Of a stretch of 24,016 bases of DNA, positions 1-7,793 are shown piece after piece. The DNA is taken from contig JBECKQ010000406.1 of the NCBI GenBank assembly GCA_040235375.1, positions 1 to 24,016 of the forward strand, given 5' to 3'. This stretch comes from JBECKQ01 sp040235375 (GTDB lineage: Bacteria; Planctomycetota; Phycisphaerae; UBA1845). Position 1 is the first letter of the stretch. Every line of letters starts with the position of its first letter. A program made the translations under genes and the position numbers. The notes under the pieces are model-generated. The model was given only the letters and a program-made list of their open reading frames with translations. It ran no database searches and had not been told where the DNA came from.

Positions 1-197
1 TCGTCGCGGCGCAGCATCCGATGGCCGTATAACCTGCCCACCCCGCTGATGGACGTTCGGTGTGTCGTGCATTCTGCCGGAAAACGGCCGTTGTAATCGG
101 ACGTAACGGCCCGAATCGACTAACGCGACCCGGCGTCCGGCATAGCCGATAGCACAGTTAGTGTGCGCAGGCAGTGCGCTCATGCCTGGAAAGAGTT
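1..197. other. Left-edge intergenic region upstream of the HEAT gene
   Basis: No gene can be supported here. One forward frame is open from the edge to a TAA at 28-30 and another to a TAA at 94-96; either could be the last codons of a gene cut by the window edge, but both are too short to judge. The rest is the leader of the HEAT-repeat gene. I see no convincing -35/-10 pair. Confidence 0.4.
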
Positions 198-1919
198 ATG
201 CGTATCGTTTCTGTCTGGTGGAATGTACGAAAACTGGGATCTAGGAAGCCGAGCGTCCGCGCCGCGGCGATCGTCCGGCTGGCGGAGCTGCGCCACAAGT
301 GGGCGGTCGCCCCTCTAAGCGTTCTCTTGCAGGACAATGACCGCGCCATTCGCGCGGCCGTCGCTCAGGCGCTTGGTGCGATCGGCCACGCCAGCGCGGT
401 TGGGCCGCTCATCTCGACGCTGCTCGATGAAAAGTACTGGGACGTTCGCTACGAGGTGGTCGAGGCGCTTCGGGCGATCGGCGATCCGGCGGCGGTCAAT
501 GAACTGCTTATCGTGCTTGACCGGCCGAACACCGACATCAGCCTTCAGCAATTCTGCGCCTGGGCGTTAAAGGAGTTCGGCTGGGAACACCTGAACGAGC
601 AGCAGCAGGCGGTTGTGGCCATTCTCCGCGACGACTGGAGCTTGGTGCCAGAGTTGGGAGCTGCGGCGATCCCGCCGCTCATGCACGCGATCAAGACGGG
701 TACGCATCGCATGCGGCGGCACGCCTCGGAGGCGCTGGTGGACATCGACGACGGCCGCGGCCTGCAAGCACTGGTCGGTTTGCTCAAGGACCCGGATGCG
801 GGAGTACGCGAAGTGGCCGCAACGGTGATCGATAAGCATGCCTGGACCCGGCTCGAGCCGGCGCAACTCGCCCGTGTGACCGCTGTGCTGCACAAGTGGT
901 CCACGTTGGCCACGCTCGGTCCGGAAGCGGTCGGCCCGACGCTCGAGATGCTCGGGTCTGACGATCGCGAGGTGCGCATTCAGGCAATGGGTGTTCTGGG
1001 GGCGGTCGGCGGTCCGCGGGCGACGCGGGCGCTGGGCCTCGCCCTTCGCGACAAGGACTCACACATGCGACGCGCCGCAGCGGAAGCGCTGGCACAGGCG
1101 GCCGACGTACGGACGTGTGACGTTCTCGTACCGGCATTGGAGGACGAGGACTTCCAGGTGCGCGAGGCCGTTGCTGCGGCATTGGCGAGAATCGGTTGGA
1201 AGCCGGCGGGTATTACGCAGTGCGCCCAGCTTGCCGTCGCTCGCCGCGATTGGGAAACCGTCACGAAGCTCGGGTCAATTGGCGTGAATGTCGCCATCGA
1301 GGGATTGGCTCACGCCTCGCTCCGCGCGGCCGTGAGCGACGTGCTTCGGCAGATGGGCGAGGAGGCCGTCAAACCTCTGATGCATACGGTGTGCTCCGGC
1401 CACACGACGGTTCGCTCGCTTGCGGCGGAGTTGCTGGGCGAGATCGGCGATGCGCGGGCGATCCCATCTCTCGAAGCGGCAATCGGAGACGCCGACGACG
1501 CGGTTCGTGAAGCGGCGCTCGAGGCACTCAACCGGCTTGGCTGGCAACCGCGCGACGATGCGCACCGGGCGGAAGTGGCGATCAAGCTCGGACAGTGGTG
1601 GCAGCTTCCAGGGCTCGGTGCCGCGGCGATCAAGCCGCTGCTGAGTTTCGTGGACGACGAACGCGAGGGCGAGGCCGCGCTTCGCGCGATCGAGGAGCTC
1701 CTGCAAGGCGACGTGATCAAGCAGCTCGACGACGACGGCCTGCGCTGCCTGGTCGCGCTCGCCGGGGCTCCGACCGGCACCGGCCGGCCTCTTCGACGCA
1801 CTTCGGAGACGGATCGCGCGTTCCGGTCGACCGTCGCGCGGAAGCGCATCGCGCAACTCGCGCGCAACGAGCTACAGCGCAGACAGGTGCCCCTGGGTGG
1901 GGCGCCGATGGGACGCTAA
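198..1919 (+). CDS. HEAT-repeat (PBS-lyase type) scaffold protein
   Basis: Predicted 573-residue soluble protein built almost wholly of HEAT-like helical repeats, with the recurring pattern of D..VR..A...L..IG followed by A...L. Such proteins are usually protein-interaction scaffolds; no catalytic motif is visible, so no specific function is assigned. The ATG at 198 is preferred because GGAAAG lies just upstream; a GTG at 174 in the same frame would add 8 residues. No signal peptide or membrane segment is seen. Between HEAT blocks there are four copies of a linker with Trp pairs exactly 18 residues apart (W129/W147, W216/W234, W334/W352, W449/W467), each followed 6-7 residues later by Leu-Gly. 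The C-terminal 60 residues are basic and lack clear repeats. The stop codon overlaps the stop of the opposite-strand gene by a few bases. Confidence 0.88.
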   Translation: MRIVSVWWNVRKLGSRKPSVRAAAIVRLAELRHKWAVAPLSVLLQDNDRAIRAAVAQALGAIGHASAVGPLISTLLDEKYWDVRYEVVEALRAIGDPAAVNELLIVLDRPNTDISLQQFCAWALKEFGWEHLNEQQQAVVAILRDDWSLVPELGAAAIPPLMHAIKTGTHRMRRHASEALVDIDDGRGLQALVGLLKDPDAGVREVAATVIDKHAWTRLEPAQLARVTAVLHKWSTLATLGPEAVGPTLEMLGSDDREVRIQAMGVLGAVGGPRATRALGLALRDKDSHMRRAAAEALAQAADVRTCDVLVPALEDEDFQVREAVAAALARIGWKPAGITQCAQLAVARRDWETVTKLGSIGVNVAIEGLAHASLRAAVSDVLRQMGEEAVKPLMHTVCSGHTTVRSLAAELLGEIGDARAIPSLEAAIGDADDAVREAALEALNRLGWQPRDDAHRAEVAIKLGQWWQLPGLGAAAIKPLLSFVDDEREGEAALRAIEELLQGDVIKQLDDDGLRCLVALAGAPTGTGRPLRRTSETDRAFRSTVARKRIAQLARNELQRRQVPLGGAPMGR

Positions 1920-2254
1920 CGGCTGCTGGGTAAGTGCCCGCCGGGCTTGATGCCAACGGTAACCACCACGGTCCCATCGGGCAGCGTCTGTTCAGACAGG
2001 TAGCGGTGACCGCGTATTGTCGCGTGCAGCGAGCGCGACCCGTAGCGCATCGGGCGGTCACGATTTCGGAGCTTCAGGGCGAGATTACGGACTGCGACGA
2101 CCTCGGCAGCCCGCCGAGCCATGAGCCGGGCCTGGGCTCCGTGCATACGAGCGGGAGCACGGCCTATGCCGTTCGCGGTGACAAAACCATCGGGCTGAGG
2201 CGCCGCGCCGGGCGGCAGCACCCAGAGAACTGCCGCTACAAGCAAAGCCTGCAT
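1916..2254 (-). CDS. Small exported LPP20-like protein
   Basis: Predicted 112-residue protein. The N-terminus is a short signal peptide (hydrophobic LLVAAVLWVL, probable cleavage after Gly-Ala-Ala). The mature part contains an A.G.G.AP..M..AQARLMARRAAEV segment followed by a VRNLA-type helix and ends with a DGTVVVTVGI strand. This resembles the LPP20 / lipoprotein-like family common in planctomycetes, where the function is not well defined; it lacks a lipobox Cys, so it is probably periplasmic. The ATG at 2254 is chosen because GGAAAGGA sits about 7 bases upstream; a GTG at 2299 would add 15 very basic residues. The gene is divergent from the TPR lipoprotein and convergent with the HEAT gene. 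Family assignment is moderate; that it is a real gene is likely. Confidence 0.68.
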   Translation of the reverse strand: MQALLVAAVLWVLPPGAAPQPDGFVTANGIGRAPARMHGAQARLMARRAAEVVAVRNLALKLRNRDRPMRYGSRSLHATIRGHRYLSEQTLPDGTVVVTVGIKPGGHLPSSR

Positions 2255-2338
2255 GATCGAGTCCTTTCCACGGCGGGCACGTTTCAGCCGCCGAGCCACC
2301 CATAAGACACGCGAGACCGTCGCCGGTTAGCCTCGCGA

Positions 2339-2366
2339 TGCGGGCAAGCGGACGCACTTGCCCGCA
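2339..2366. repeat. Perfect 10-bp inverted repeat in divergent intergenic region
   Basis: The arms TGCGGGCAAG and CTTGCCCGCA are exactly complementary, with an 8-base loop. The element lies between the divergent starts at 2254 and 2480 and has no T-run on either side, so it looks more like an operator or leader hairpin than an intrinsic terminator. A second TTGCCCG occurs at 2374-2380. Confidence 0.5.
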
Positions 2367-2479
2367 CGCCGGATTGCCCGTTTACTACCGCCTCAGGGCC
2401 TACTGAATGCGTGGTCGGAGTGGCCGGCTGCGCCGTACCGCATCAGGACAGCGACATCAACAGCGGGAGCTGCGGAAAT

Positions 2480-4438
2480 ATGAGAATGCCCAGTTACCGA
2501 AACAGGTTCAATCCGGCCGGCACGGTTGTCGCCGTGGCCGCCATCACGATGCTTGTCACCGCGTTCGGCTGCAAACGGGAGCGTTCCGCCAGTCCGTCTC
2601 CGGCATCTCTACCTCCGCGCACCGAATCCACCGAGACACAGCTTGCCCCCTCGGGGCACGCCGCGCCACCCGCCGCGGAGACAACACAGCGGGCGGAGGC
2701 GATTCCGCCCATGCCGGATACATCGAAGCTCGAGCCGGCGATTGCGGAGCACATCAAGAAGGAGTACGCGGCGGCGATTGAGCATCCGCAAGACGTCAGT
2801 ACGGTCGGTGAGCTGGCCATGGTCTATCACGCGTACGGACTCCTGCCGGCCGCCGAGGCTATCTACAAACGGGCCATCGTGCTGGCCCCGGATGACTTTA
2901 AGTGGCACTATCTGCTGGGCCACGCGCTACTCCAGTCTGGCGATCCCCAGGATGCCATCCCGCAGCTCAGGCACGCCATGGAGCTTCGCCCCAGCTACCT
3001 GCAAGCGGCGGTGGCGTTGGCCAACGCATACATGCGGACGAAGAACTTCCAGCAGGCGGTTGACGTGATCCTTCCGGTCTACAAGGAGTATTCCGATTCG
3101 CAGGTTCTCGGCTACACGCTGGGGATGGCATACATGGGGCTCGATAAGCCGATCCACGCGATTCAATACCTCAAGCCCGTGCTGGACGAGAATCCGCGGC
3201 TGGGCGGTGTTCGGCTCGCACTGTCGGAGGCCTTTCGCCGGCTGGGGCAGGCCGACCATGCAGAAGAGCTGGTCAAGGGCCGGACGCCGAACGCGGCGAT
3301 ACCCACGATGCGTGATCCAGAGCTGATTTCCATCTTCCGGCTGGCGACGGGAAGCGAAGCGGAGCGTCGCAAGGGTTTGGCGTATCTGGCCGTCGGCGAA
3401 CCGGCGAAGGCCCGCGAGCACTTCGAGCAGGCGTTGAAGTTCGATCCGGACGACACCGCGGCGATGTTGGGGCTGGCGGACGCGCTGCGAGGTGTCGGAG
3501 AGACCGATCGCGCCGCCGACACGCTAGACGACGTCCTCGAACGAGACCCGCGCAACCTCGGGGCGCTCGTCGGCCTGGCGCAGATCGAAATCGGCCGCGA
3601 CGAACCGGACAAGGCCGTAGACCTGGTGAAACGGGCGGCCGAGGTCGATCCGGACGACCGCGCGGTCGTGCGCCTGCAAGGCGTACTGCAAGCGGAACAC
3701 GGTAATCTCGACGGCCTGATCGAGTCCCTCGAAAAGCTCGCCCAGATCGATCCGGATGATGGCAACGTGCAGTTCCAGCTTGGGAAGGCATACATTGTCA
3801 AGAAGGACCTGGCGAACGCCGGCCCCGCGCTCCAGCGAGCCGTCGATCTGATGCCGGAGAATCCGCTCGCCGCGGACGCCCTTGGCGACGTGTACTGGCA
3901 GCGCGGCGATCGCAAGGCTGCCGTCGAATGGTCCCGCCGGGCGTTGGAAATGCGCCGCGATCTGCCGGACGCGCTCTTTCGCGTCGCGCTGTACGACCTC
4001 GACGAAGGCGATTACGCCGCCGGCCTTGAGTCGTTGAAACAGGCGCTCGAACAACGCCCGGACGACCGCCAGATGCTCGATACGCTCGCGCGCGTCTACG
4101 CCATGTGCCCGGACGCACAGTATCGTAACGCCGACAAAGCGATGAATATCGCCCGCAAGCTGTATGGCAGCGACGAGCAGAAGATGCCCGTGCAGGGGCT
4201 CAACACGCTGGCCGCGGCCTATGCCGAAGCGGGCAACTTCGAGGAGGCGGTGCGTCTCACGAAACTCGCGATGGACCGCGCCAAAGGCGAGCAGAACGTG
4301 CGTGAGGTGTCGCGCTTGGCACGCACACTCGATCGATATCAGCGCGGCGTGCACACGTACGATCAGCACATGTTCCCCACTCAATCGCAACCCGCTGCTT
4401 CGGCCGCCTCTCAGCCGGCGACGCAACCCGGCGATTGA
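2480..4438 (+). CDS. Large TPR-repeat lipoprotein
   Basis: Predicted 652-residue lipoprotein. Residues 1-31 are a lipoprotein signal: Arg residues near the N-terminus, a hydrophobic stretch AGTVVAVAAITMLVTAF, and a lipobox ending at Cys31. A Ser/Pro/Thr-rich linker follows, then more than a dozen tetratricopeptide units with the usual A...LG.AL...G....A pattern and D-P-D-D turns. The end has the CPDAQYRN...A segment and LNTLAAAYAEAGNFEEA unit often seen at the C-terminus of planctomycete TPR proteins. It probably acts as a scaffold at the periplasmic face of a membrane. The ATG at 2480 is preferred over a GTG at 2411 because it yields a standard lipoprotein signal; GGGAG and GGAAA lie upstream. 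It converges with the sugar transferase 44 bases away. TPR lipoproteins of this type often accompany exopolysaccharide or PEP-CTERM systems, but no exosortase gene is visible here. Confidence 0.88.
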   Translation: MRMPSYRNRFNPAGTVVAVAAITMLVTAFGCKRERSASPSPASLPPRTESTETQLAPSGHAAPPAAETTQRAEAIPPMPDTSKLEPAIAEHIKKEYAAAIEHPQDVSTVGELAMVYHAYGLLPAAEAIYKRAIVLAPDDFKWHYLLGHALLQSGDPQDAIPQLRHAMELRPSYLQAAVALANAYMRTKNFQQAVDVILPVYKEYSDSQVLGYTLGMAYMGLDKPIHAIQYLKPVLDENPRLGGVRLALSEAFRRLGQADHAEELVKGRTPNAAIPTMRDPELISIFRLATGSEAERRKGLAYLAVGEPAKAREHFEQALKFDPDDTAAMLGLADALRGVGETDRAADTLDDVLERDPRNLGALVGLAQIEIGRDEPDKAVDLVKRAAEVDPDDRAVVRLQGVLQAEHGNLDGLIESLEKLAQIDPDDGNVQFQLGKAYIVKKDLANAGPALQRAVDLMPENPLAADALGDVYWQRGDRKAAVEWSRRALEMRRDLPDALFRVALYDLDEGDYAAGLESLKQALEQRPDDRQMLDTLARVYAMCPDAQYRNADKAMNIARKLYGSDEQKMPVQGLNTLAAAYAEAGNFEEAVRLTKLAMDRAKGEQNVREVSRLARTLDRYQRGVHTYDQHMFPTQSQPAASAASQPATQPGD

Positions 4439-4482
4439 CCGCCGGCGGCGAATCGTTCATGGGTTGTCGCGATGGAGCCGCG

Positions 4483-5943
4483 TCAGCACGCGCCGCGGAG
4501 GAAGGTCCCGAGCGTACGCAGCAGGATGATCAGGTCCAGCTCGAGATTCATGTGCTTGAGATAGTAGAAGTCGTATTGCAGCTTCCGCCTGGCGTCTGCC
4601 AGGGAGTTACCGTACCGGTAGCTGATTTGCGCCCAGCCTGTCAGCCCCGGCTTGACCAGGTTTCGCTCCGACCAGTAAGGGATCTTCTCGCGCAGCTCGG
4701 CGACTAAATCGGGGCGCTCGGGCCGCGGTCCCACGATCGACATTTGCCCGACGAGAGTATTGTAGAACTGCGGAAACTCGTCGAGCCGGGCCTTGCGCAG
4801 CAGCCGGCCGACGCGTGTCACCCGCGGATCGTTGGGAGATGCCCAGACCGACCGGCCGTCTTCGGCGTCGGTGCGCATCGTGCGAAACTTGTAGAGCTTG
4901 AAGATCTGGCCGTTCTTGCCCACCCGGTCCTGCGAATAGAGCACAGGTCCTCCGTCCTCTGACCGGATGGCCAGGGCCAGCAGCGGATAGAGCGGGAGCG
5001 ACACGAACAGCCCAACGACCGACACCGCGATGTCGAAGACGCGTTTGAGCGTTGCGTACTCGTCGCAGTGCGACTTCAGGTCGGAGAACAGGAACCACTC
5101 CGGCGTGATCTCATCGACCAGAATCTGACCGGCATTCGTTTCGTAGAAGGTCGCCTCGTTCGTGACCCGGCAGCCGAGACGGAGCGCCGGCAGCAGCCAG
5201 GTCATTACTTCCGGATTGCGCGCGCTGCCGTTGCACACCACGATGTCTTTGACGTCCAGCTTGCGGCAGAGCCGGACGATGTCCCGCGTGGTGCCGAGCT
5301 GGGCGATGCGACTTGTGCCCATTTGCTGCGAGTCGCTGGGGCTGTGGACGTAGCCGACGAATTCCTGGGCCTGAAGCAATCCGTCTTCCAGCCGTTCCAC
5401 GAAGGCCTCGCAGACCTTGGCGTTGCCGACGAACAGGAGCCGGCGTTTGAGCCGGTGCACGGCGTGACAAGCGCACAGACGCAGCGACGTGCCACAGACG
5501 AAATACATGATGAAGGCGAGCGCTGCGACGCGCCGGCTCAGTCGCATGTAGAGCAAGACGTAGATGATCGCATATGTGAGAATCGCACCCAGCGCGGCGG
5601 TCAGAAGCACGCGTAACAGCACTCGACCACGGCTGACCAGCGTCGCGCGCTCATGCAGGCCGACGATCAGGCTGGAAACGGAAATCGTGCCCGCGATTAC
5701 ACCGTACGTGAGCCACGGCTCCACGTGGTGGGAGATCGACTCGAGCGCGAACCAGCGATACCCCAGCACCACCGCCAGCCAGACGACGGCCGCATCGAGT
5801 GCCAGCCAGACCGGCGCCGGACAATTGAACAACAGCCTGCCCAGCAGGCGAAGAGGGTGCTCGTGTCGGGCGCGGAACGCGGCGGACGCCACCGTCTCGG
5901 TGATCGCGGAAGAATCGCTGCTTATGGCCACGTCCGCCGACAT
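4483..5943 (-). CDS. Undecaprenyl-phosphate sugar-1-phosphate transferase (WcaJ/EpsB-like)
   Basis: Predicted 486-residue integral membrane enzyme that starts lipid-linked exopolysaccharide synthesis by moving a sugar-1-phosphate from a UDP-sugar to undecaprenyl phosphate. Four membrane segments lie at about residues 45-66, 77-95, 110-133 and 138-158. A cytoplasmic Rossmann-like (CoA_binding_3 type) domain covers about 168-288. The catalytic bacterial sugar transferase domain follows at about 298-486: a membrane helix, KLYKFRTM, the Asp-Glu pair in RLDEFPQF (about 388-389), GPRPE, and KPGLTGWAQ. The ITPEWFLFSD segment resembles the subgroup associated with PEP-CTERM systems. The ATG at 5943 has GGAG 7 bases upstream; an ATG at 5955 is possible. 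The sugar substrate cannot be told from sequence alone. Confidence 0.93.
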   Translation of the reverse strand: MSADVAISSDSSAITETVASAAFRARHEHPLRLLGRLLFNCPAPVWLALDAAVVWLAVVLGYRWFALESISHHVEPWLTYGVIAGTISVSSLIVGLHERATLVSRGRVLLRVLLTAALGAILTYAIIYVLLYMRLSRRVAALAFIMYFVCGTSLRLCACHAVHRLKRRLLFVGNAKVCEAFVERLEDGLLQAQEFVGYVHSPSDSQQMGTSRIAQLGTTRDIVRLCRKLDVKDIVVCNGSARNPEVMTWLLPALRLGCRVTNEATFYETNAGQILVDEITPEWFLFSDLKSHCDEYATLKRVFDIAVSVVGLFVSLPLYPLLALAIRSEDGGPVLYSQDRVGKNGQIFKLYKFRTMRTDAEDGRSVWASPNDPRVTRVGRLLRKARLDEFPQFYNTLVGQMSIVGPRPERPDLVAELREKIPYWSERNLVKPGLTGWAQISYRYGNSLADARRKLQYDFYYLKHMNLELDLIILLRTLGTFLRGAC

Positions 5944-6267
5944 CGGTGACTCCATCTGTTCCCGCACTGACAGAATCGGCTTGTGACTTGGGTCGCGTGA
6001 GTTATGGGGCGATGGGCTCGGGGAAGGTATTCGCATCATTTCCGGGCATGCAGCGCGGTGTGCCGGGTCCCAGCCGCGCAGAGTTACCGGACGTTGCCGA
6101 GCGAGCCGGCACCGGCGGCGAGCCACGCTTGCTGCGATGATCTTCGGGCTCCTGCACCGGAGCGGGCCGCGCATTTGAAGAATCAGCGGCCTTTTTGGGC
6201 CAGACGCCCTGCATGTGTACCGATATTCACAGTGATTCCGTGCGCGAGGCGTTCGGCTGCAATCAGA
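5944..6267. other. Divergent intergenic region, no gene
   Basis: About 320 bases separate the sugar transferase start from the lipoprotein start. Open frames here have no RBS and no protein-like composition. Two small hairpins can be drawn (GCTCC/GGAGC at 6148-6163 and GGCC-TTTTTG-GGCC near 6192), neither with terminator features. Promoters for both flanking genes should lie here, but I could not choose a convincing pair. Confidence 0.5.
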
Positions 6268-7083
6268 ATGCGAGCGATGCGAATCTCATCACAGTGGCGA
6301 CGGGCAGCATTCCTCGGTTTGGTATGCGCCCTCTCCGCCGTGCCTGCCGGCTGTAGGAAACGCAATGGCATCGAGGTATCGCCCGCAGAGGCCTCGGTGA
6401 CCGGTCAGGACCTGTGGGCGGAGTGGCAGCGGGTTCCGCCCAACGAGTTCCGGCTGCTCGTCGAAGGCCGCACACGCGGCGTCTTCCCGGCGTCGATCGG
6501 CGTGACGCGCGTCCATCCGCTGCCTGACGGATCGGAAGATCGCGACAAGCTCATACTCGACATGAAGCCGGCGGTTGACTTCCTTCGGTGGAACAGCGCG
6601 TTCGACGATTTGCGATCCATCAGCGAAGTCTTCCCGATCGAGCAAATGGCTCTCAACGGGGCTCAGCCGAGCATCGACAGCATCCTGGCGGCAGGCGATG
6701 CCCTCCGGGCGGAACTCTGTCTCATCTACGCGGAAGTGCCTGAAGGTCCCGCGCAGGCGGAAGTGAGCGGCGTGCTCTTTGAAGTACACGACCGCCGACC
6801 GCTCGCGGCAATCCGTTCGCTCGCGGCGGTCGCCGATCCCATCGATGGCGACGAAACCGTTTCCCACCCGGACGAGAAATCCACGGTTGCTCGCGAACAA
6901 CGCGATCCACGGCTGGTCAGCGAGCAGTACTTCGAGGCGTTGATGCGCAAGTGTCTGCTGGCTTTGATGCACAACGACGACCCGGCCGAGCGCGTGGCGC
7001 CGGAAGGGTGGGTGCCGGAGCGTATGCTCGAGCCCGCCATCTGGCCGCCAGCCTACGACTGGCCATTCCCCAGGCGTCCCTGA
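6268..7083 (+). CDS. Putative lipoprotein of unknown function
   Basis: Predicted about 271 residues. The N-terminus is a lipoprotein signal with Arg residues, a hydrophobic FLGLVCALSA stretch and a lipobox ending AVPAGC, about 29 residues from the chosen ATG. The mature protein contains no motif I recognise: a mixed acidic region, a DLWAEWQRVPPNEFRLLVEG segment near its start and a Pro/Trp-rich C-terminus. ATG codons at 6268 and 6277 are both possible; neither has a strong RBS, so the start is uncertain. Extending the frame to 6004 gives a long basic, non-signal-like N-terminus and is rejected. The base composition and codon pattern match its neighbours, which supports coding. It probably sits at a membrane facing the periplasm. 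Confidence 0.72.
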   Translation: MRAMRISSQWRRAAFLGLVCALSAVPAGCRKRNGIEVSPAEASVTGQDLWAEWQRVPPNEFRLLVEGRTRGVFPASIGVTRVHPLPDGSEDRDKLILDMKPAVDFLRWNSAFDDLRSISEVFPIEQMALNGAQPSIDSILAAGDALRAELCLIYAEVPEGPAQAEVSGVLFEVHDRRPLAAIRSLAAVADPIDGDETVSHPDEKSTVAREQRDPRLVSEQYFEALMRKCLLALMHNDDPAERVAPEGWVPERMLEPAIWPPAYDWPFPRRP

Positions 7084-7173
7084 AGCCGGCTGCGACCGCA
7101 CCGGCCGACGTTTGCCCCTCCTCATCATTGCATTCATTCGGGACTGCACGGCGCTTGGTGGCCTTGGCTTCCA

Positions 7174-7191
7174 GCCCGTGTGATCACGGGC
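7174..7191. terminator. Hairpin between convergent genes (possible terminator)
   Basis: GCCCGTG and CACGGGC pair perfectly over 7 bp with a 4-base TGAT loop, midway between the 3' ends of the lipoprotein gene (7083, +) and the zinc-ribbon gene (7310, -). No T-run follows on either strand, so an intrinsic terminator role is only a guess. The remaining roughly 200 bases of this gap show nothing else. Confidence 0.28.
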
Positions 7192-7309
7192 AGGGTATCC
7201 GTATCAGAGAGTTGAATGTCCGACGGAGTCAGGCCGTGGCTATAGCGCGCGGGAAGATTGGCCATCAGGCACCGCTCAAGACAAGAGCAGTGGCGCAGGG
7301 AGGGATTCC

Positions 7310-7771
7310 TCAATGTATCGAAGCGAGTGCGACGGCAAGCAGGGCCGTGAGGATGGCCACGAGCAGGACAATCGGCTTCTGCCCGTCATGCCCGCTGCGA
7401 TTCGTCGGCCGCCCAGCGTTTGAGCCGCGTATCCGGCGGACGCATCGCCGCAAGCGAACGCCGCCGACGACTGGCGGCACGACGACGGTTCCACCGCACA
7501 CTTCACACTTCGCCGAATGACCGGCGAGCGTGTGCCGGAAACTCCCGACCGACTTGCACGAGCTGCACGCAACACGCACGAATACTGGCAACGTCAATTG
7601 AGATCCACATCCCTGGCATCCGATACGAAGCCGATCCTCTGCCAGCGGGACGACCGAAATCGCCCCGCAACGACCGCAGCTCACCTCGTACGATTCGACG
7701 TGCGGGCAGGGTCCGGGATCGGCGGGCGTATCTGCATCCGACCGGGCATTCGTCGTTGTATCGCAGGACAT
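7310..7771 (-). CDS. Tail-anchored double zinc-ribbon protein
   Basis: Predicted 153-residue protein. Four CxxC pairs occur at residues 32/35, 52/55, 69/72 and 89/92, i.e. every 17-20 residues, which is the pattern of two consecutive four-cysteine zinc ribbons. A basic segment (about 103-128) follows and then one hydrophobic helix at the very C-terminus (about 132-150, IVLLVAILTALLAVALA), so the ribbons probably face the cytoplasm on a tail anchor. The ATG at 7771 is chosen because GGAG lies 8 bases upstream; the frame could extend to 7816. It starts 22 bases after the CapK-like gene stops, so the two are probably co-transcribed. No enzymatic function is visible; the zinc ribbons may bind a protein or nucleic acid. 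Confidence 0.78.
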   Translation of the reverse strand: MSCDTTTNARSDADTPADPGPCPHVESYEVSCGRCGAISVVPLAEDRLRIGCQGCGSQLTLPVFVRVACSSCKSVGSFRHTLAGHSAKCEVCGGTVVVPPVVGGVRLRRCVRRIRGSNAGRPTNRSGHDGQKPIVLLVAILTALLAVALASIH

Positions 7772-7793
7772 GCTGGTCACTCCCTGCGGACGT

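Noticed and set aside
6004..6267. Upstream extension of the lipoprotein frame to 6004
   Set aside because: It would place 88 basic, cysteine-containing residues before a clear lipoprotein signal peptide.
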